A stretch of 64,000 bases of DNA from positions 35,652,501-35,716,500 of the forward strand of contig OY727094.1 in assembly GCA_963402885.1 (NCBI GenBank). Reading direction: 5' to 3'. Source of the DNA: Antedon bifida (Eukaryota; Echinodermata; Crinoidea; Comatulida; Antedonidae). The position numbers and the translations under genes are program-made. The notes below the pieces were generated by a model. That model made no database searches. It had not been told where the DNA came from and saw nothing but the letters and a program-made list of their open reading frames with translations. Positions 25,801 through 39,300 of the stretch are shown in pieces. Each line of letters starts with the position of its first letter. Position 1 is the first letter of the stretch.

Positions 25801-25957
25801 AGCTCTGTCTACACTATCAAACTTTGTGTGACAAATAAATATGATGTGCCCATATATGGACATGATGATGTCATATCACTACCATATTTGGGCATATCAT
25901 TACCATATTTGGGCACATCACACTTTTTTTTGTAGTTTGATAGTGTAGATGGAGCTT
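25801..25957. mobile_element. Family A MITE, full length
   Basis: Left end 'agctctgtctacactatcaa', right end 'agtttgatagtgtagatgga' plus gctt. The core has 'gatgtgcccatatatggac' and two facing 'ccatatttgggca' units. This is one of the most complete copies in the window (157 bp). Confidence 0.92.
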
Positions 25958-26598
25958 TATACTAATTGTATTGATTGATCAATTTGATTTGTTCATTGAA
26001 GTGACGGTCTTGTATAGAGGGCAGTAGACATGGTTTGAACGATGTACACAAATTGTATAGATTCAATGAATTTTAAGTATTTCATTAAGTCTGGAAGACA
26101 AAAAGTTTAAAAGTATTTAATTTTCCATGTAACATTCTAGCATAAACATTCCGTTTAGAGGAATCTTTTGAAATTTGCGTTCCAATATTGTAAATGGCAA
26201 CATAATATTCATTTGCAGGATCGTCAATTCTGTGCTATATCAGAAAAAAGTGTGCTTTACTATCTTTGCCAAAATATTGCGTTATTATTATAACTCAGAA
26301 TAGATTATTGCCAAAATATTGTTTAAGCTAATTAATTTATAATATGTAATATTCCATTGTATACATTATTAGTGGAAATAACTTGTAACAAATATTCCTA
26401 AAAAATGCCAAATTATTTAGTGCCGCTCATAATACAATGTATTGTATTCTGTAAACACACATCAACTCTCAGGGTAAAATCATGTTTTTTAGTATAATAA
26501 TAATGCTCAACATTTTTAATGTGATAATGTGATGCATTTAAATTTTACTTGCAACTTTACAACCCTGGTTTATTTGCATATGGCAGACGACATTTTGT

Positions 26599-26700
26599 TA
26601 AATAATGTCACCCTTACCCATTGTCACATTTGATAATAATGTCACCCTTACCCACATTTGATAATAATGTCACCCATACCCACATTTGATAATAATGTCT
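26599..26700. repeat. 28-bp minisatellite
   Basis: About 3.5 copies of 'aataatgtcacccttaccca' plus 'catttgat'. Confidence 0.85.
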
Positions 26701-26877
26701 AAGTACCATTTGAATAATTTCCAATTGTAAAGCAGTTTTACTTCTGCCTTCAGTAGGCCTATATGAATATTCCTATTCCCAAGCTGTTTTGAAATAAGCC
26801 AGTTTATTTATTGCATCATCATTTTTCTGTAGCAGCCACAGACTGTGAGGCAATAGGTTTGTGAATAGTGTTTGTTT

Positions 26878-26993
26878 TAAGCTTGGTTCCCACTGGAGAT
26901 GCAATGCAAGAATATAGGTGCAACGCAAGCGAGTTAACCAATGACAGTTCAGATAATCCATCGTCATTGCGTCCTAGTGGGAACCAAGCTTCA
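26878..26993. mobile_element. Family C MITE (AAGCTTGGTTCCCACT ends)
   Basis: The left end 'aagcttggttcccactgga' and right end 'cctagtgggaaccaagctt' are inverted repeats. The interior is CpG- and CAAT-rich (gcaacgcaagcgagttaacc, aaccaatgacag). The frames overlapping it are artefacts. Confidence 0.85.
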
Positions 26994-28593
26994 CAGTGTA
27001 GTAGTGTGTGTTGCACAAAATAGAATACATTTTTGGAAGTGCGAATGAGAGATAACAAAAATAGAATATATTTTTAGGAGATCAAAAACATTGAAATATT
27101 TTGAATGAATATATTTTTTGTGAAAGCAAAAATTTGGATTTAAAATCTTGAAATCACACAAACAAAGTTTCGCCATCTATTACTATTTTATAGTACTGGC
27201 ATGGCGTTTTTTTATATGCATAGAATTTTCACCAGGATTTTAAATAAAATTGATAAGCAATTGAATATCTCCAAACTATTGTTATTGTCATTAGTTTTTG
27301 GTTTCCTGTTCTTTACTGTTCAGTTTTAACAGTATGTTAACATTATTATTACTGATATGAAATATCAAGTTTTGAATCGCACTAGAAATATTGGTACATG
27401 TGTTTACGTCATGCCTAAAGTCAACGCAACACGAGAGCGTACGTACGCACAACGCAACGCGTAATTTAACCAAGGCAATCTAGATTGTTTTGACATTAAC
27501 CAATCACAAAGGACAATTCGTGTAGTTTATTGATTGTGATTGGTCAAATTACTTTCGTTGTTACGTCCTAGATTAGGTAAGCTTCAGCCAAAATAGTCAT
27601 CGTTCATCCGTCCGAGACATTCTACTACTTGATGTCATTTTTTGATACCTCCGCCATGTTTGTTTAATGACTCAAATAACCAAACATTTCATCATCATCA
27701 ATACAGAACAACGACTCATATTTTGATTATTATTTATCAATACGAGAATGACTGACCTGGGACAAAGACCTGAAATTAATTAAAACAAAAGACAATGCAC
27801 TAGAAACCTAACATACGATATAATTCACACAGAGAATCAAAATAAACGATATAATTCCAAATTTAAATCTAGTTTGTCTGTTATCTATTTGTTCTGCACT
27901 TGAGATGATACAAACCATTTTGAGTGTTTGCTCTCTAGATGTGTACGCGCGCGTCGTTTGTACACGCTGTCTGCTGTGTCAACACTTAATTGTCTGCAAT
28001 TAAATTCAGATAATGGCGTTTTAATAACGTTAATATTATTCATTGTAATTTTGATAAGGAGAGTAATTAATATTTTATTTACAAATATAATAATACCTCG
28101 ACAGTAACATAACTAATAGCAAATCATTGGTTTTACCACATACGCGACGACCACCAGGTTCATGCTTAAAACACTTAGCACCAGGCACCTAATTATTAAC
28201 TTACATGTTGGCAGTCGGCCTGCAGAAAGCAATTGGGTCAGTATCAATTGTTAAATCGTTCCATCATATTGGAATATGTTTTTTTTTTCTCTTATTAAAG
28301 TCAACACTGGTTATAAAACGCAGTGCAATGTCTCCAGGCCTACTTTATGATAAATATCGCAATATCTTGAATAAGAGTGTTGGCATTGTGAGTTTATCTA
28401 AATCGTTATCTAATTTGGCTGCTGGTCTATTGTTTTAAATAAGATAATTTGAATCAAACAACACCTGCCTGCAAAGAAAAAAGGCACATACATTGACATA
28501 CTGTTAATTTGTTAACTCCTTCCAACAAACATATTAAACTCTGAAGCGACCAGTGTAAGTTTGTAATGTATTGACTGAACCAATGTTGCAAAG

Positions 28594-31500
28594 ATGTACA
28601 CTAACTTAATTTTTGGTTTCGTTCTTGGGATGGTAGCTGGAGTGGATCAAGTTATTGATGACATTTTACACTGTGAACCAGTAACATCGTGTGCTAATAG
28701 ATGTAATACTGACAAAGTAACAAAGCAGTACTATGACCCGACGGTTGGCGGATTCGTTCTTCCATCTTATACATGTTTTTGTGATCCTCTTTGTCGCATT
28801 TACGGAGATTGTTGCGTCGACTACGATGTGATCTGCGGAACTACTGGCGGTAAAGTTAAAGAGATGCAGACGCATGTTTCTCAGACAAATGACAACTCGC
28901 AAGAGAAATCGGAAATAGTTGATTCACAAATACATCTGCCTAGTATACTTGCTGGTCGATCTATGTTTGAATGCATTACGATAAAGGAATATCCACATAG
29001 ACCGTTCTGGAGTACCAGTCAGTGTCACAATTCCTGGGATAACACAACAGTTTCAAAGATGTGCGCCAACGTCACAGACGCAGACCTGCTCTCACGGTTG
29101 CCAGTGCAGAGCGACAACGGCCAGACGTATAGAAACGTCTTCTGTGCGCAGTGCAGTGGCAGACTCAACGTCACATTCTGGAGCACAGACGCAAGATGTC
29201 GGAAAGCACCGCCTGTTAATGCGACTATAGACCCGGATGTGCTGGCACATTATTTGAAAGAAGACTGTGTGACGTTTTTTACGACTGAAAGAGAATCACC
29301 TCCCCGGTACTGTCTGAAAGTGGAAAGTACTTGCGACCATTCAACAAAGGACAAAAACAAAAATGTTACTAAAGCATCAAGAGCGTGTTTAGAGGGTTAC
29401 CAATTCCCAATAATTGGGCGAAAACTGCAAGGTGATTCTTCGAAAATCTTCAAGAATAGTTACTGTGTAGAATGTAACGGAGCGGACATACTGCGCGAGT
29501 ATTGCCCAAATTCTAGAAACAAAACACTTGGAATCATTGACGAGAACAAAGAGTTCCTGACCGACAAACTCGACTATGCATATTCTGTCATAACCAACTT
29601 TAATACTCGTGAAAGTGATCATTTAGTGATTGTACACCGTACTTCTGGTAACGTGGTTCCAGTTGAAATTCACTGCCCAGATGGAAAAGTGTATGATCCG
29701 TATTCTGAGTCTTGCCGTACGATTTACTGCGGTGCAAGTTACACGCTCGTCGGAGATGAATGTGTAGAAAAACAAGAAGAGATTATCAAATGTAATGATG
29801 TGCCCTCTTGTAACCAACCGTCTCTAGATATTCCAACTGGCAACACTGCTGCTACCAATATTACAGAGGTCACGTTTCGACTGACAATTGTGGTGAAATT
29901 TGAAATCCCGTTTCAAGGCAACAACATACAACTTGACGATTTTACCAACTTGCAGCTGTTAAAAGACGATTTCGACGTTTCCATTCAAAACCTTACGATT
30001 GGCAACGATCAGTTTTATTTTAAAAACTCATCGGGAATTAATTCTACTTTTGAAATCACTAAAACAAACGTCACTGTTTCTGGAACAGCTATTGTTCACG
30101 TGACTCAGACAGCTGCGAGACAGGATGATCTCAGTTTTGCCGTGATGCCCGTCCTCAACAGTTTAGCTCATTCCGTTGACATATATGACGTCACCATTTA
30201 CGTAGACAGTACTCAAGTTGAATTGCCAACTGTAGAACAAAATAATATTGATGACTTTAACAGCTTCTTAAGTGCGTGCCAAAGCGGTGTCATCAGAGTG
30301 TATTGCGCGAATGACGTCACATATATGGCGCGCAATGACTGCGTTTCTGTGTTCATCAACAGTACGGGAACTCAATACTCATGTTCGGAATCGTATATCT
30401 ATAATACTGATAATGTTACAACTGAGACTAATTACACAGTTTTTGTGTGTGATCATATGTATGGAATGGAAGATTCGTGTCGTCGAGTTCGGTACAACGA
30501 AAGTGAGTACACGGTATCAGACGACGGCTCTGTGCATATGACAGACGGTTCCATTTATGAGAAAGGTGATTACATAAAAGTCGAGAACTCTCAAATTGAA
30601 GTTTGTACGAACTTACAAAACGTTCAAAACGTTTACTACGTGATGTTCTTCGATTTTAATGAAATTCAAAAATATATCGCATTTATTTGCATCAGTATGT
30701 CGATCGTTGGTCTTTTCTTGACCATCTTAACATACTCTATGTTCAATGAATTGAGGACTTTGCCAGGTAAGTGCATCATAGCGTTAGCATCAACTACACT
30801 TGCCAGTCAGTTAGTGTTCTTAATCGGAATCAACAATATCGATAACACCATTATATGTACCACTGTAGCAATACTACTACATTACTTGTTCTTGTCAAGT
30901 TCTCTTTGGACGAATGTCATGGCCTTTGACGTATACAAAACATTTGGTAAGAAACTCGTATCAAAACGTGACTCGAAATCTAGGAGTACGTTCCGTAAAT
31001 ACTGTTTGTACGCCTGGGGAATGCCGCTATGTATCTTGCTAGTATGCGTCATGCTGTACTTCAGTAAACTCGGACTGATGGGATACGGAACTCACTTTAG
31101 CTGTTGGATATCTAAGGCTGTCGGCTTCTTGGTAGCTTTCCTCGTACCACTGATGCTAATTCTTTTAGTTAACTTCACTTTATTTATTAGAACCGTCTAT
31201 GCAATGCGTAAAAATAGTCGATCTATCTATCTTGAACGAGATAGTAGAGCAGCTATACCAAGTGAACGAAATGAGTTAACTGTGTTTATTAAGATGTCGA
31301 CAGTGATGGGGTTTGCTTGGGTATTTGGATGTGTTGCCGCCTTCACCGATACCGACGTACTTTGGTATTTCTTCATTGTATTCAACGGCCTACAAGGATT
31401 ATTCATATACGTGTCGTTCGCTTGTAATGCAAGAATTAGAAAGCTTATTGAAAGTAAGTACGTACTTTGTCGCAAACCGAACAAGAAATCTCAAAAGTCT

Positions 31501-31650
31501 AAGCCCAGGACAAGTTTAACGGTAAGCGTCCAAAGCAGCACGATTTCAAAGCAGCTATATGAAACTGAAATTATTGAGATAGATGACTTTGGGAAATCCA
31601 TCGAGTTGGATTTTGACCTACAAATATCAGATATGATAACAGACTGTTAA
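28594..31650 (+). CDS. Intronless somatomedin-B / class-B-type seven-transmembrane receptor
   Basis: 1018 residues in one exon. Signal peptide about 1-18. A cysteine-rich somatomedin-B-like module spans 27-81 (CFCDPLCRIYGDCCVDYDVIC-type pattern). A large N-glycosylation-rich extracellular region with further Cys clusters follows (about 125-690). Seven hydrophobic segments span about 694-948, and the cytoplasmic tail is about 70 residues. Class B (secretin/adhesion/Methuselah) hallmarks are the ECL1 Cys (IICTT) and the ECL2 Cys-Trp (FSCWIS), plus WVFG in TM6 and NGLQGLFIY in TM7. No canonical GPS cleavage motif (paired Cys/Trp with HL-S/T) is visible before TM1, so autoproteolysis is doubtful. 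The start is the first Met and is immediately followed by the signal peptide. The ligand is unknown. The lack of introns suggests a retroposed or lineage-expanded receptor (inference). Confidence 0.85.
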   Translation: MYTNLIFGFVLGMVAGVDQVIDDILHCEPVTSCANRCNTDKVTKQYYDPTVGGFVLPSYTCFCDPLCRIYGDCCVDYDVICGTTGGKVKEMQTHVSQTNDNSQEKSEIVDSQIHLPSILAGRSMFECITIKEYPHRPFWSTSQCHNSWDNTTVSKMCANVTDADLLSRLPVQSDNGQTYRNVFCAQCSGRLNVTFWSTDARCRKAPPVNATIDPDVLAHYLKEDCVTFFTTERESPPRYCLKVESTCDHSTKDKNKNVTKASRACLEGYQFPIIGRKLQGDSSKIFKNSYCVECNGADILREYCPNSRNKTLGIIDENKEFLTDKLDYAYSVITNFNTRESDHLVIVHRTSGNVVPVEIHCPDGKVYDPYSESCRTIYCGASYTLVGDECVEKQEEIIKCNDVPSCNQPSLDIPTGNTAATNITEVTFRLTIVVKFEIPFQGNNIQLDDFTNLQLLKDDFDVSIQNLTIGNDQFYFKNSSGINSTFEITKTNVTVSGTAIVHVTQTAARQDDLSFAVMPVLNSLAHSVDIYDVTIYVDSTQVELPTVEQNNIDDFNSFLSACQSGVIRVYCANDVTYMARNDCVSVFINSTGTQYSCSESYIYNTDNVTTETNYTVFVCDHMYGMEDSCRRVRYNESEYTVSDDGSVHMTDGSIYEKGDYIKVENSQIEVCTNLQNVQNVYYVMFFDFNEIQKYIAFICISMSIVGLFLTILTYSMFNELRTLPGKCIIALASTTLASQLVFLIGINNIDNTIICTTVAILLHYLFLSSSLWTNVMAFDVYKTFGKKLVSKRDSKSRSTFRKYCLYAWGMPLCILLVCVMLYFSKLGLMGYGTHFSCWISKAVGFLVAFLVPLMLILLVNFTLFIRTVYAMRKNSRSIYLERDSRAAIPSERNELTVFIKMSTVMGFAWVFGCVAAFTDTDVLWYFFIVFNGLQGLFIYVSFACNARIRKLIESKYVLCRKPNKKSQKSKPRTSLTVSVQSSTISKQLYETEIIEIDDFGKSIELDFDLQISDMITDC

Positions 31651-33353
31651 ATTTATGTTCATTTTATTTTAAAGAAATATTTGTAAAAATGCGTAAAGAA
31701 AATGTTTCTTTAGAATGCAACTCAAAGTCACTTGTTTTGTTATAGCCAATGAGAGACAGATTCAACCCAGTCAATCTCGGTATCGAATAATCTATGCTGA
31801 TTGTGATTGTACGTTGGTATTCTGTCACGCGCGCGTCACCAATGAATCTATAATAGTCTCAACCAATTGCCGTTACGCTTTGCTGATTGGTTAAAAGCAT
31901 AACTCTGTCGTTATGTTTACACTGCTTTGTATAATTGCTGTTTTTTTAAAGCAAGGCAGGTTTTTTTATTTCGTAATTGTTCTGTAATAATAATAATATG
32001 TATATATCGATAAATTCAACATGACATGATCAAAATCAAACTGTATTTATTCAATTCAATATAACATTTATTCACTTCCTTTTATATGTACAATAATATA
32101 AAATAAGCCCCGAAAAGAATAGAAAAAGAAAATATATTAATATAGTTAATGGAGAAAGAAGAGGGTCTTCCTAAGACAGGGTTACAAAGGAAGAGGAACA
32201 ATCTATTAACAGATGAACCGAAGAAAATGTGACGTAATGATCTGTTTGTATTGTACATACATTTAGATAGATTAATTCATATTTGGGTTTTATTTTGGAC
32301 ACGTTCAAAGCTACGAAGACATTAATTGTACAACCATGCATGTAAAGTAAATTTAAATAACGTGGTGGTATTTGAATTGCTGATGCTGCGTCCAGAGCAA
32401 TCAGCAAACTCGACCTTGTGAAATATGACGTTATTAAATAAACTTTTAACGAATAACAATTCTTAATAGTGGCATTGTAATGTTTCATTTCATAAAGTGG
32501 TCGAATGTTTTTGTCATGCTGTACATCATTTGAAAAGATTATTATTGACCCTGCTGTAAATTAAATGTGAACACGATGAACGTGGAAATGACAACGATTA
32601 CAAATTTAACATCTGCTGTCAAAATCCCAATTACAATTTTCTATGTGCAATATTCATGTCCGAATCGAGGACCCTCTAATTTGCATTTTTCATAATAATT
32701 ATAGTTTAGCCTTCAAAATCTCGAAATGCGCTTCGAAAAACTCACTGAAGCAACCATAAGTCCATTCATAACAACGGCGCGCGCGTATTAGATACGGACG
32801 TGGGGAGATATAATGGCTTAAGTTTATAGTGAATGACTTTACTAAAAATGAAATGACCTAGGCTTATCAAACTCTAAAAAGAGGAATTAACGATCCTTTT
32901 ATACAAAAGGGAATTGACAGTATTAGGCCTACTGTACAAAAGTCAATTATAAAATTGTGAATCGTGATGTTGACGTCACAATGTGTGACCTTGGTCCTCC
33001 TTTTCTGTACTAAATTCCGTGATTTGGTTCAGCGAGCGCAGATCAAATTTTGTACCAAATCGTGTTTTTCCTAACAATCCATCTTATAAGAATGACAACC
33101 TACAGACCGTCGTATCATAAGATCATGCATTATCATGTTTATAGAATAATCATTAATGCGCATGCTCGATGATTACCGAACACTGACCGATTTGCGAAGA
33201 GTCAGTGGTTGAAAAATGTATTTTTGTGGGACGCCCTCTAATAGCATACAACTTTATTGTTAAAGCGTTCAGGTTGGCTTGTTTGTGGCATGTCATAACC
33301 ACAGTGTATTCAAACACGAAAGCTGGACGAAAGAATAGCATCACGACGATGCA
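31651..33353. other. Intergenic region between the two receptor genes
   Basis: 1.7 kb. Short CpG-rich patches occur near 31825 (cacgcgcgcgtcacc) and 32770 (acggcgcgcgcgtatt). No recognisable repeat or gene is seen. The minus-strand frames at 32171 and 33153 have no recognisable similarity. The 33153-33353 part is the likely 5' UTR/promoter of the class A receptor. Confidence 0.5.
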
Positions 33354-36300
33354 ATGGAATACACGTATAATGAAAACATGACGACGGCGGTCGATCCTAC
33401 GACGACTGCTGACGACGACGAGTCGTTTAGATTTGAAGTGCCGTTTTTTACAACGATTTGTACTTTTGGACTTGTCGGAAATCTTCTTGTACTTTTTGTT
33501 TACGCAAAGAAAGAATATCGAAGAACCAATGCGTCGCTGTATATTCTCAATCTCACATTTGGTAAGTTCCGTAAAATCACTGTTGTGTCACTACTTGGCG
33601 AGTTGTTTATACTTTATCATGTGAAAGGACATAAGTTTCATCAGTACGTACGTCTGTGTTGTTTATACTTTATCATGTGAAAGGACATAAGTTTCATCAG
33701 TACGTACGTCTGTGTTGTTTATACTTTATCATGTGAAAGGACATAAGTTTCATCAGTACGTACGTCTGTGTTGTTTATACTTTATCATGTGAAAGGACAT
33801 AAGTTTCATCAGTACGTACGTCTGTGTTGTTTATACTTTATCATGTGAAAGGACATAAGTTTCATCAGTACGTACGTCTGTGTTGTTTATACTTTATCAT
33901 GTGAAAGGACATAAGTTTCATCAGTACGTCTGTGTGAAGTCTCGATTATGCTTACGTTTAGGATAGCTAACGCTCTGTATATGTTACATTATTATCTAAC
34001 ATATGGCTTAATATACTTTGATATTAATTGCATAGAGATAGGCCTGTAGTGAATATGATATATATATCTTTTTATGTTACCGTTTTTTTGCTGAAATAGA
34101 TACCAAAGAGTCAACCACGCGTCAACTTGTATAAAGTGTAACCTGTTACTGATGTACAATGATAACTTCAATGCATTTTAACTTATTTCTTGTAGAAGGA
34201 ATTGATAATTTAATTTTTGTTCACATTAGCATGGTAATCTCAACAACATCAAGCTATCGGGCGTATTATAGGCCTATTGTGTCTCGCTACGTACTTTAGT
34301 GCTGTAGAACCCGATTCATGTCACTGCCAAAAGCGATTCCAAGGAAACCATATTTTCTTAAATTATTCAAATCATAGAAATTAATCATACCATAAACCCG
34401 AATGCTTCTTACTTAACAATGACTTGTGATGTAGTCAGTTGGCATTCAACCCGTAGGCTAACATACATAATTACAGCCACCCTGAAACACCCTTATTCTG
34501 TTTCTTTTGAAACTTAATCACACTTTAAAACACACAATTGGATGGAAAGCGATTAAGTCCGCTGTTGAATTTAACTATTAAAAAAATGTCTACTAATGTT
34601 TAATTTTATTGAAGTTTTATATCAAATTAACCAATTGTTTGTGATTATCTTATTTCCTAATGGGAACCAAGCTGTATTGCGCGTCCTAGTGAGAACCAAG
34701 CTACGTTGCGCGTCCTAGTGAGAACCAAGCTACGTTGCGCGTCCTAGTGAGAACCAAGCTACGTTGCGCGTCCTAGGTGAGAACCAAGCTACGTTGCGCG
34801 TCCTAGTGAGAACCAAGCTACGTTGCGCGTCCTAGTGAGAACCAAGCTACGTTGCGCGTCCTAGTGAGAACCAAGCTGTATTGCGCGTCCTAGTGAGAAC
34901 CAAGCTGTATTGCGCGTCCTAGTGAGAACCAAGCTACGTTGCGCGTCCTAGTGAGAACCAAGCTACGTTGCGCGTCCTAGTGAGAACCAAGCTACGTTGC
35001 GCGTCCTAGTGAGAACCAAGCTACGTTGCGCGTCCTAGTGAGAACCAAGCTACGTTGCGCGTCCTAGTGAGAACCAAGCTACGTTGCGCGTCCTAGTGAG
35101 AACCAAGCTACGTTGCGCGTCCTAGTGAGAACCAAGCTACGTTGCGCGTCCTAGAGAGAACCAAGCTGCGTTGCGCGTCCTAGTGGTAAAACCAAGTTTT
35201 AGTTTGCTTTTCGTCTAAAGCTGATTTTCCACTAGGCGAATTTGTTCGCGCGATCGAAAGCGTCATGCTCTGCGCATGCGTATTCGAGTTTCTGTCTGTC
35301 ATACTCCCTTCTGCGACGAATTCTAGTTCCTTGATTTTTCGCTGCAGCGAAATTTACTAGTTCGAATTGTTTCTACTTTTTGCGAAGCGAGATATTGCTC
35401 AACCAATCAGAGCTCAGGAAATGAGCTATGACGCTTTCATGAGCACTCATGCGAATCGAAATGCTCAGCAACCACGCGAGGAACATGAACGTCGCAGCTA
35501 TTCGCTCATGTAGTGGAAAGAGAGTAGGCGATTTTTTTCTCTTCGAAACGTTTGATTCGCGCGAACAAATTCGCCTAGTGGAAAATCGGCTTTACTTGGA
35601 ATTAATACCAACAACCTATTGTTTCTTTACCTCCCCTACTTCTCATGTGAAAGAACAATTATGCATGATGAGTTTTCAATATATTCATATTATCGGTACG
35701 TTAAAAACATCAATCTCTACCTTGTTGCACATAAACACTTATCTTTTCCATTCTTTTTAATTAGCGTAATGGATTTATATCTGAACAGAATAATTCAAAA
35801 TGTAATACATTTTTAATGATTTACGATCATAAATACGTTCCAAATAATTCGTGTTTGAAATTAAAATTACCTAAACACAATTATACAAAATATTGTTTAA
35901 GACAATGGATGAGAGTTTGGTGTAATGGTTATGTATCCAGCCTCTCACAGTTGAGATCCCTGGTTCAAGTCCCGCTGAGGTTTTTTTTTTTTATTATTTT
36001 TTATTTCTTTTTTTTTTTGTGGACCTTGATCTTTAACCCTGACCCTTCAAAATGTAACCACAATTATATGATGAGTCATTGATCATTGTGGCTAAGTTTT
36101 GTGAGAATCTGATAAAAACTGTGGTCTCTAGGCAGTAAAATAGTTTTTTTGTTAGTTGTGACCTTGACCTATGACCTTTTCCTCTCAAATTCGAACTCGT
36201 CCGAGCTTTTGGTGGGGCATAGATCATTGTGGCCAAATTTGGTGAGAATCGGATAAAAACTGTGGCCTCCAGGCTGTTCACAGACAGACACACACACACA

Positions 36301-39300
36301 CAAACATACAGGGGTGAAAACATAACCTCCTTGGCGGAGGTAATAATAATAATAATAGGTAAAGTAATATACATCTTTTTATCAGGTCTTATATACTCGT
36401 TATATTCAGCTACTTCATCTACACCAATGCATAATATATAAGGTTCTCCCACATTGTTAGTCTTTTTTACCATGCCCTCATTTACGTCGTAATTAGTCCA
36501 CCTTTAAGTTAAAAACTGTTGATATCGTTTTAAAGCCATCACAAAGTCTTTAAACTGGCAATATTCACTTGCGGCTAATAATAGTTTGCCATAAAATAAT
36601 ATTTCTATTCAAATGACAAGTTTTAATATACACATAATTATTATTATACTATAAAATGACAAGCACCTAGATATAGCCCAAAATAATTGGATTCTCATTA
36701 ATTTCTCTTAAACATAATAATCTCTTGTGATTGGTCAAATTACTTGCATTGTGCTTACGTCCTTGCGAGCGTAATCCCTGGTTCTCACTCGGACGCAACG
36801 CAATGACGTAGGCGCAGCGTAATGACGTAGGCGGAACGCAATGACGTAGGCGCAGCGTAATGACGTAGGCGTTGCGTCCTCATGTTTTTGAGTTGCATCC
36901 TTACGCTTTTGCGTTGCGTCTTTACGTTTTTGCGTTCCGTCCTTACGTTTTTGCGTTCCGTCCTTACGTTTTTGCGTTGGGTCCAAGTGGGAACCAAGCT
37001 TAATATAACAGTAAATTCACCTGTACTTGGCAACAGTCAGTACAAGCCGCGTGTGCTGCTGCAGTACTTTGGTGAAACAAGGCAGTTGTTATTGCCTTGG
37101 GTGAACGCACAGGCCCTTCTATACTTAATGAATACAGCCTCATCAGTTTCATAGTGATTACAATCATCATCACCAGTATATCCGTTTTATGGCAATGCTT
37201 GAGGCATTGTCTCCAATATTAATTTTTTAAAATACAGAACTTACTACTAAGAAAGATACTTTGTACGTAATTAAGTAAAAATTCAGTTCGCATTTTTTAT
37301 AATTCGTTGCCCTCGTTTTGAAAGTAAAGTAGGCCTACTGACAGAAATATTAAGATATGTTATCAAATTGTAAAAATATTGAATAATACTAAATTATAGT
37401 ATTTGTAATGTGTGATTTGTGAGCCTTCTCTACATTCGGGTATCCAGTCATTTGTTAACATTGATTCGTGTAAATCGATAGTTCTGATTGTTTACTCTTG
37501 AACAATTTTATAATGCTTTTTCATTTTGATAGTTCAATCAATAAGCTCTTAAATAATAGTAGTTAAAACTCATCATATTGGTAATTCTATCTGTGCTGTA
37601 CCATGTATGGATAGCAACGAGCAGTTTATTGCAACTGGATTACGTCATCACCATCATAATCTTAGTATTGTCGATTACCATTCCTTCTTTTATACTATAT
37701 TTAAAATACTGAAGTGATTTTACTGCAGTTACTGTAGTAACCACTGGTCTTTTCCGACCAGTGAGAGGGAATGTTGGAGGGACCAGAAATCAGAGCTTGG
37801 CGGGCCGCATTAGTTCTTTGACCACAGTTCCGTAATTTCGGACTGCGGTCAAATTTTAAACTTAGATATTTTCCGTGCGCCCTAATCATTTTGTAAGGAA
37901 AAGGCACCGTAGCCTGCCGGACTGATTACATAATAAATGTTTAACGAAAAAGGTGTATTTACGTTAGAAACGTTAATACTACGGAGAAAGAGTCTATGCA
38001 TTCGTGACGTAATGTATTTCCATTACGTTGGTTCCCATCACTGTACCAACACGAGTTTTGACCAATCAGCGATCCTGTTGTGTTGCATGTACGTCTTCGT
38101 GTTGTTGCGTTCTTCCTAGGCAATCTAAAATTGCCTAGGTTCTACAGTGGGAACCAAGCTTTAAAGTTCATAATTGAACGTGGTGGTTCTACAGTGGGAA
38201 CCAGGCTTTAAAGTTCATAATTGAACATGATGGTTCTACAGTGGGAACCAGGCTTTAAAGTTCATAATTGAACATGATGGTTCTACAGTGGGAACCAGGC
38301 TTTAAAGTTCATAATTGAACGTGGTGGTTCTACAGTGGGAACCAAACTTTAAAGTTGAACATGGTTCTACAACAGAACAGAACAGAAAAATATTGTTCAT
38401 GATTAAATAATTATGATATTATTACTGCTGTTTTTTCTTCTTCTCTAGGTGACATGTTATCTATGGTCGTGGTTGCCTTTCACATCACTGAATTTTACCC
38501 GTCAACATGGCCGTTTCTATGGCGTCATGATTGGCAGTGCGTCGTTCACCGTTATTTTCGTTACCTCTGTTTTCACGTCACTGTTTTTATATTGCTTGCC
38601 ATTGCTGTGGACCGTTATTTTGCCGTCTGTCACGTGGTACGTTACAAGTTACATTTCACAAGACAACGAACAAGAAGAACATTGAGTTTTGTGTGGGCTT
38701 TGGCAATTGTAACGTCAGCGCCTGTTTTAATGATGTTTCAGGTTAGTAATCCGCTGACGGCGATGGGCTTATGAGATCTTGCTCGTGATGAGCTCATGAG
38801 TACTTGCTCGTGATGTGCTCATGAGTACTTGCTCGTGAGGTACTCATGAGTACTTGCTCGTGATGTGCTCATGAGTACTTGCTCGTGATGTGCTCATGAG
38901 TACTTGCTCGTGATGTGCTCATGAGTACTTGCTCGTGATGTGCTCACGAGTACTTGCTCGTGTTGGGCTCATGAGTACTTATTCGCAATGGGCTCGAAGT
39001 ACTTGCTCATGATGAACTCATAAGTGTTACATGAAAAAAATGAAATCAATTCTAATTGTTTTGAATGGAACACAGAGACTTAAGATAATAATTATGATTA
39101 ATACCCACTAGACCGCATGAGAGAGGCGCGCGGCCATAACCTCCATGTTTTAACTACTTAATCAAACAAAGTACCGAATGTTATTTGATTAGGCTTCTGC
39201 GAATTTATAGCGTACGGTAGTACTCAATACTGACGTACATCGTCACTCATATCCTCCTGTACTTTACAAGTCACAAGTTAATCATAATTAATAACTGAGA

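Larger units (their letters stand above)
24814..28593. other. Non-coding region between the SH2D5-like gene and the class-B-type GPCR
   Basis: 3.8 kb. The first part is probably the 3' UTR of the SH2D5-like mRNA. It contains two family A MITEs, a family C element, a 28-bp minisatellite and a CpG-rich patch at 27400-27470. Small open frames (25073, 26773, 27291, 28205) show no recognisable protein. The segment 28205-28438 was considered as a small gene but has no supporting similarity. Confidence 0.6.

Noticed and set aside
28205-28438. 77-codon open frame upstream of the class-B-type receptor
   Set aside because: There is no recognisable similarity and the composition matches the surrounding non-coding AT-rich DNA.
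34655-35195. CRISPR-like regular repeats
   Set aside because: The units are directly abutting with no unique spacers, in a eukaryotic intron. It is a minisatellite.
36033-36473. 146-codon minus-strand frame
   Set aside because: It is almost wholly inside the SINE at 35907-36357; the same peptide appears at 57106-57360 from the second copy.
36735-37033. Frames with repeated KRKD(G/A)TQ peptides
   Set aside because: They are products of a 20-bp-type tandem array inside a family C element, open in several frames on both strands.
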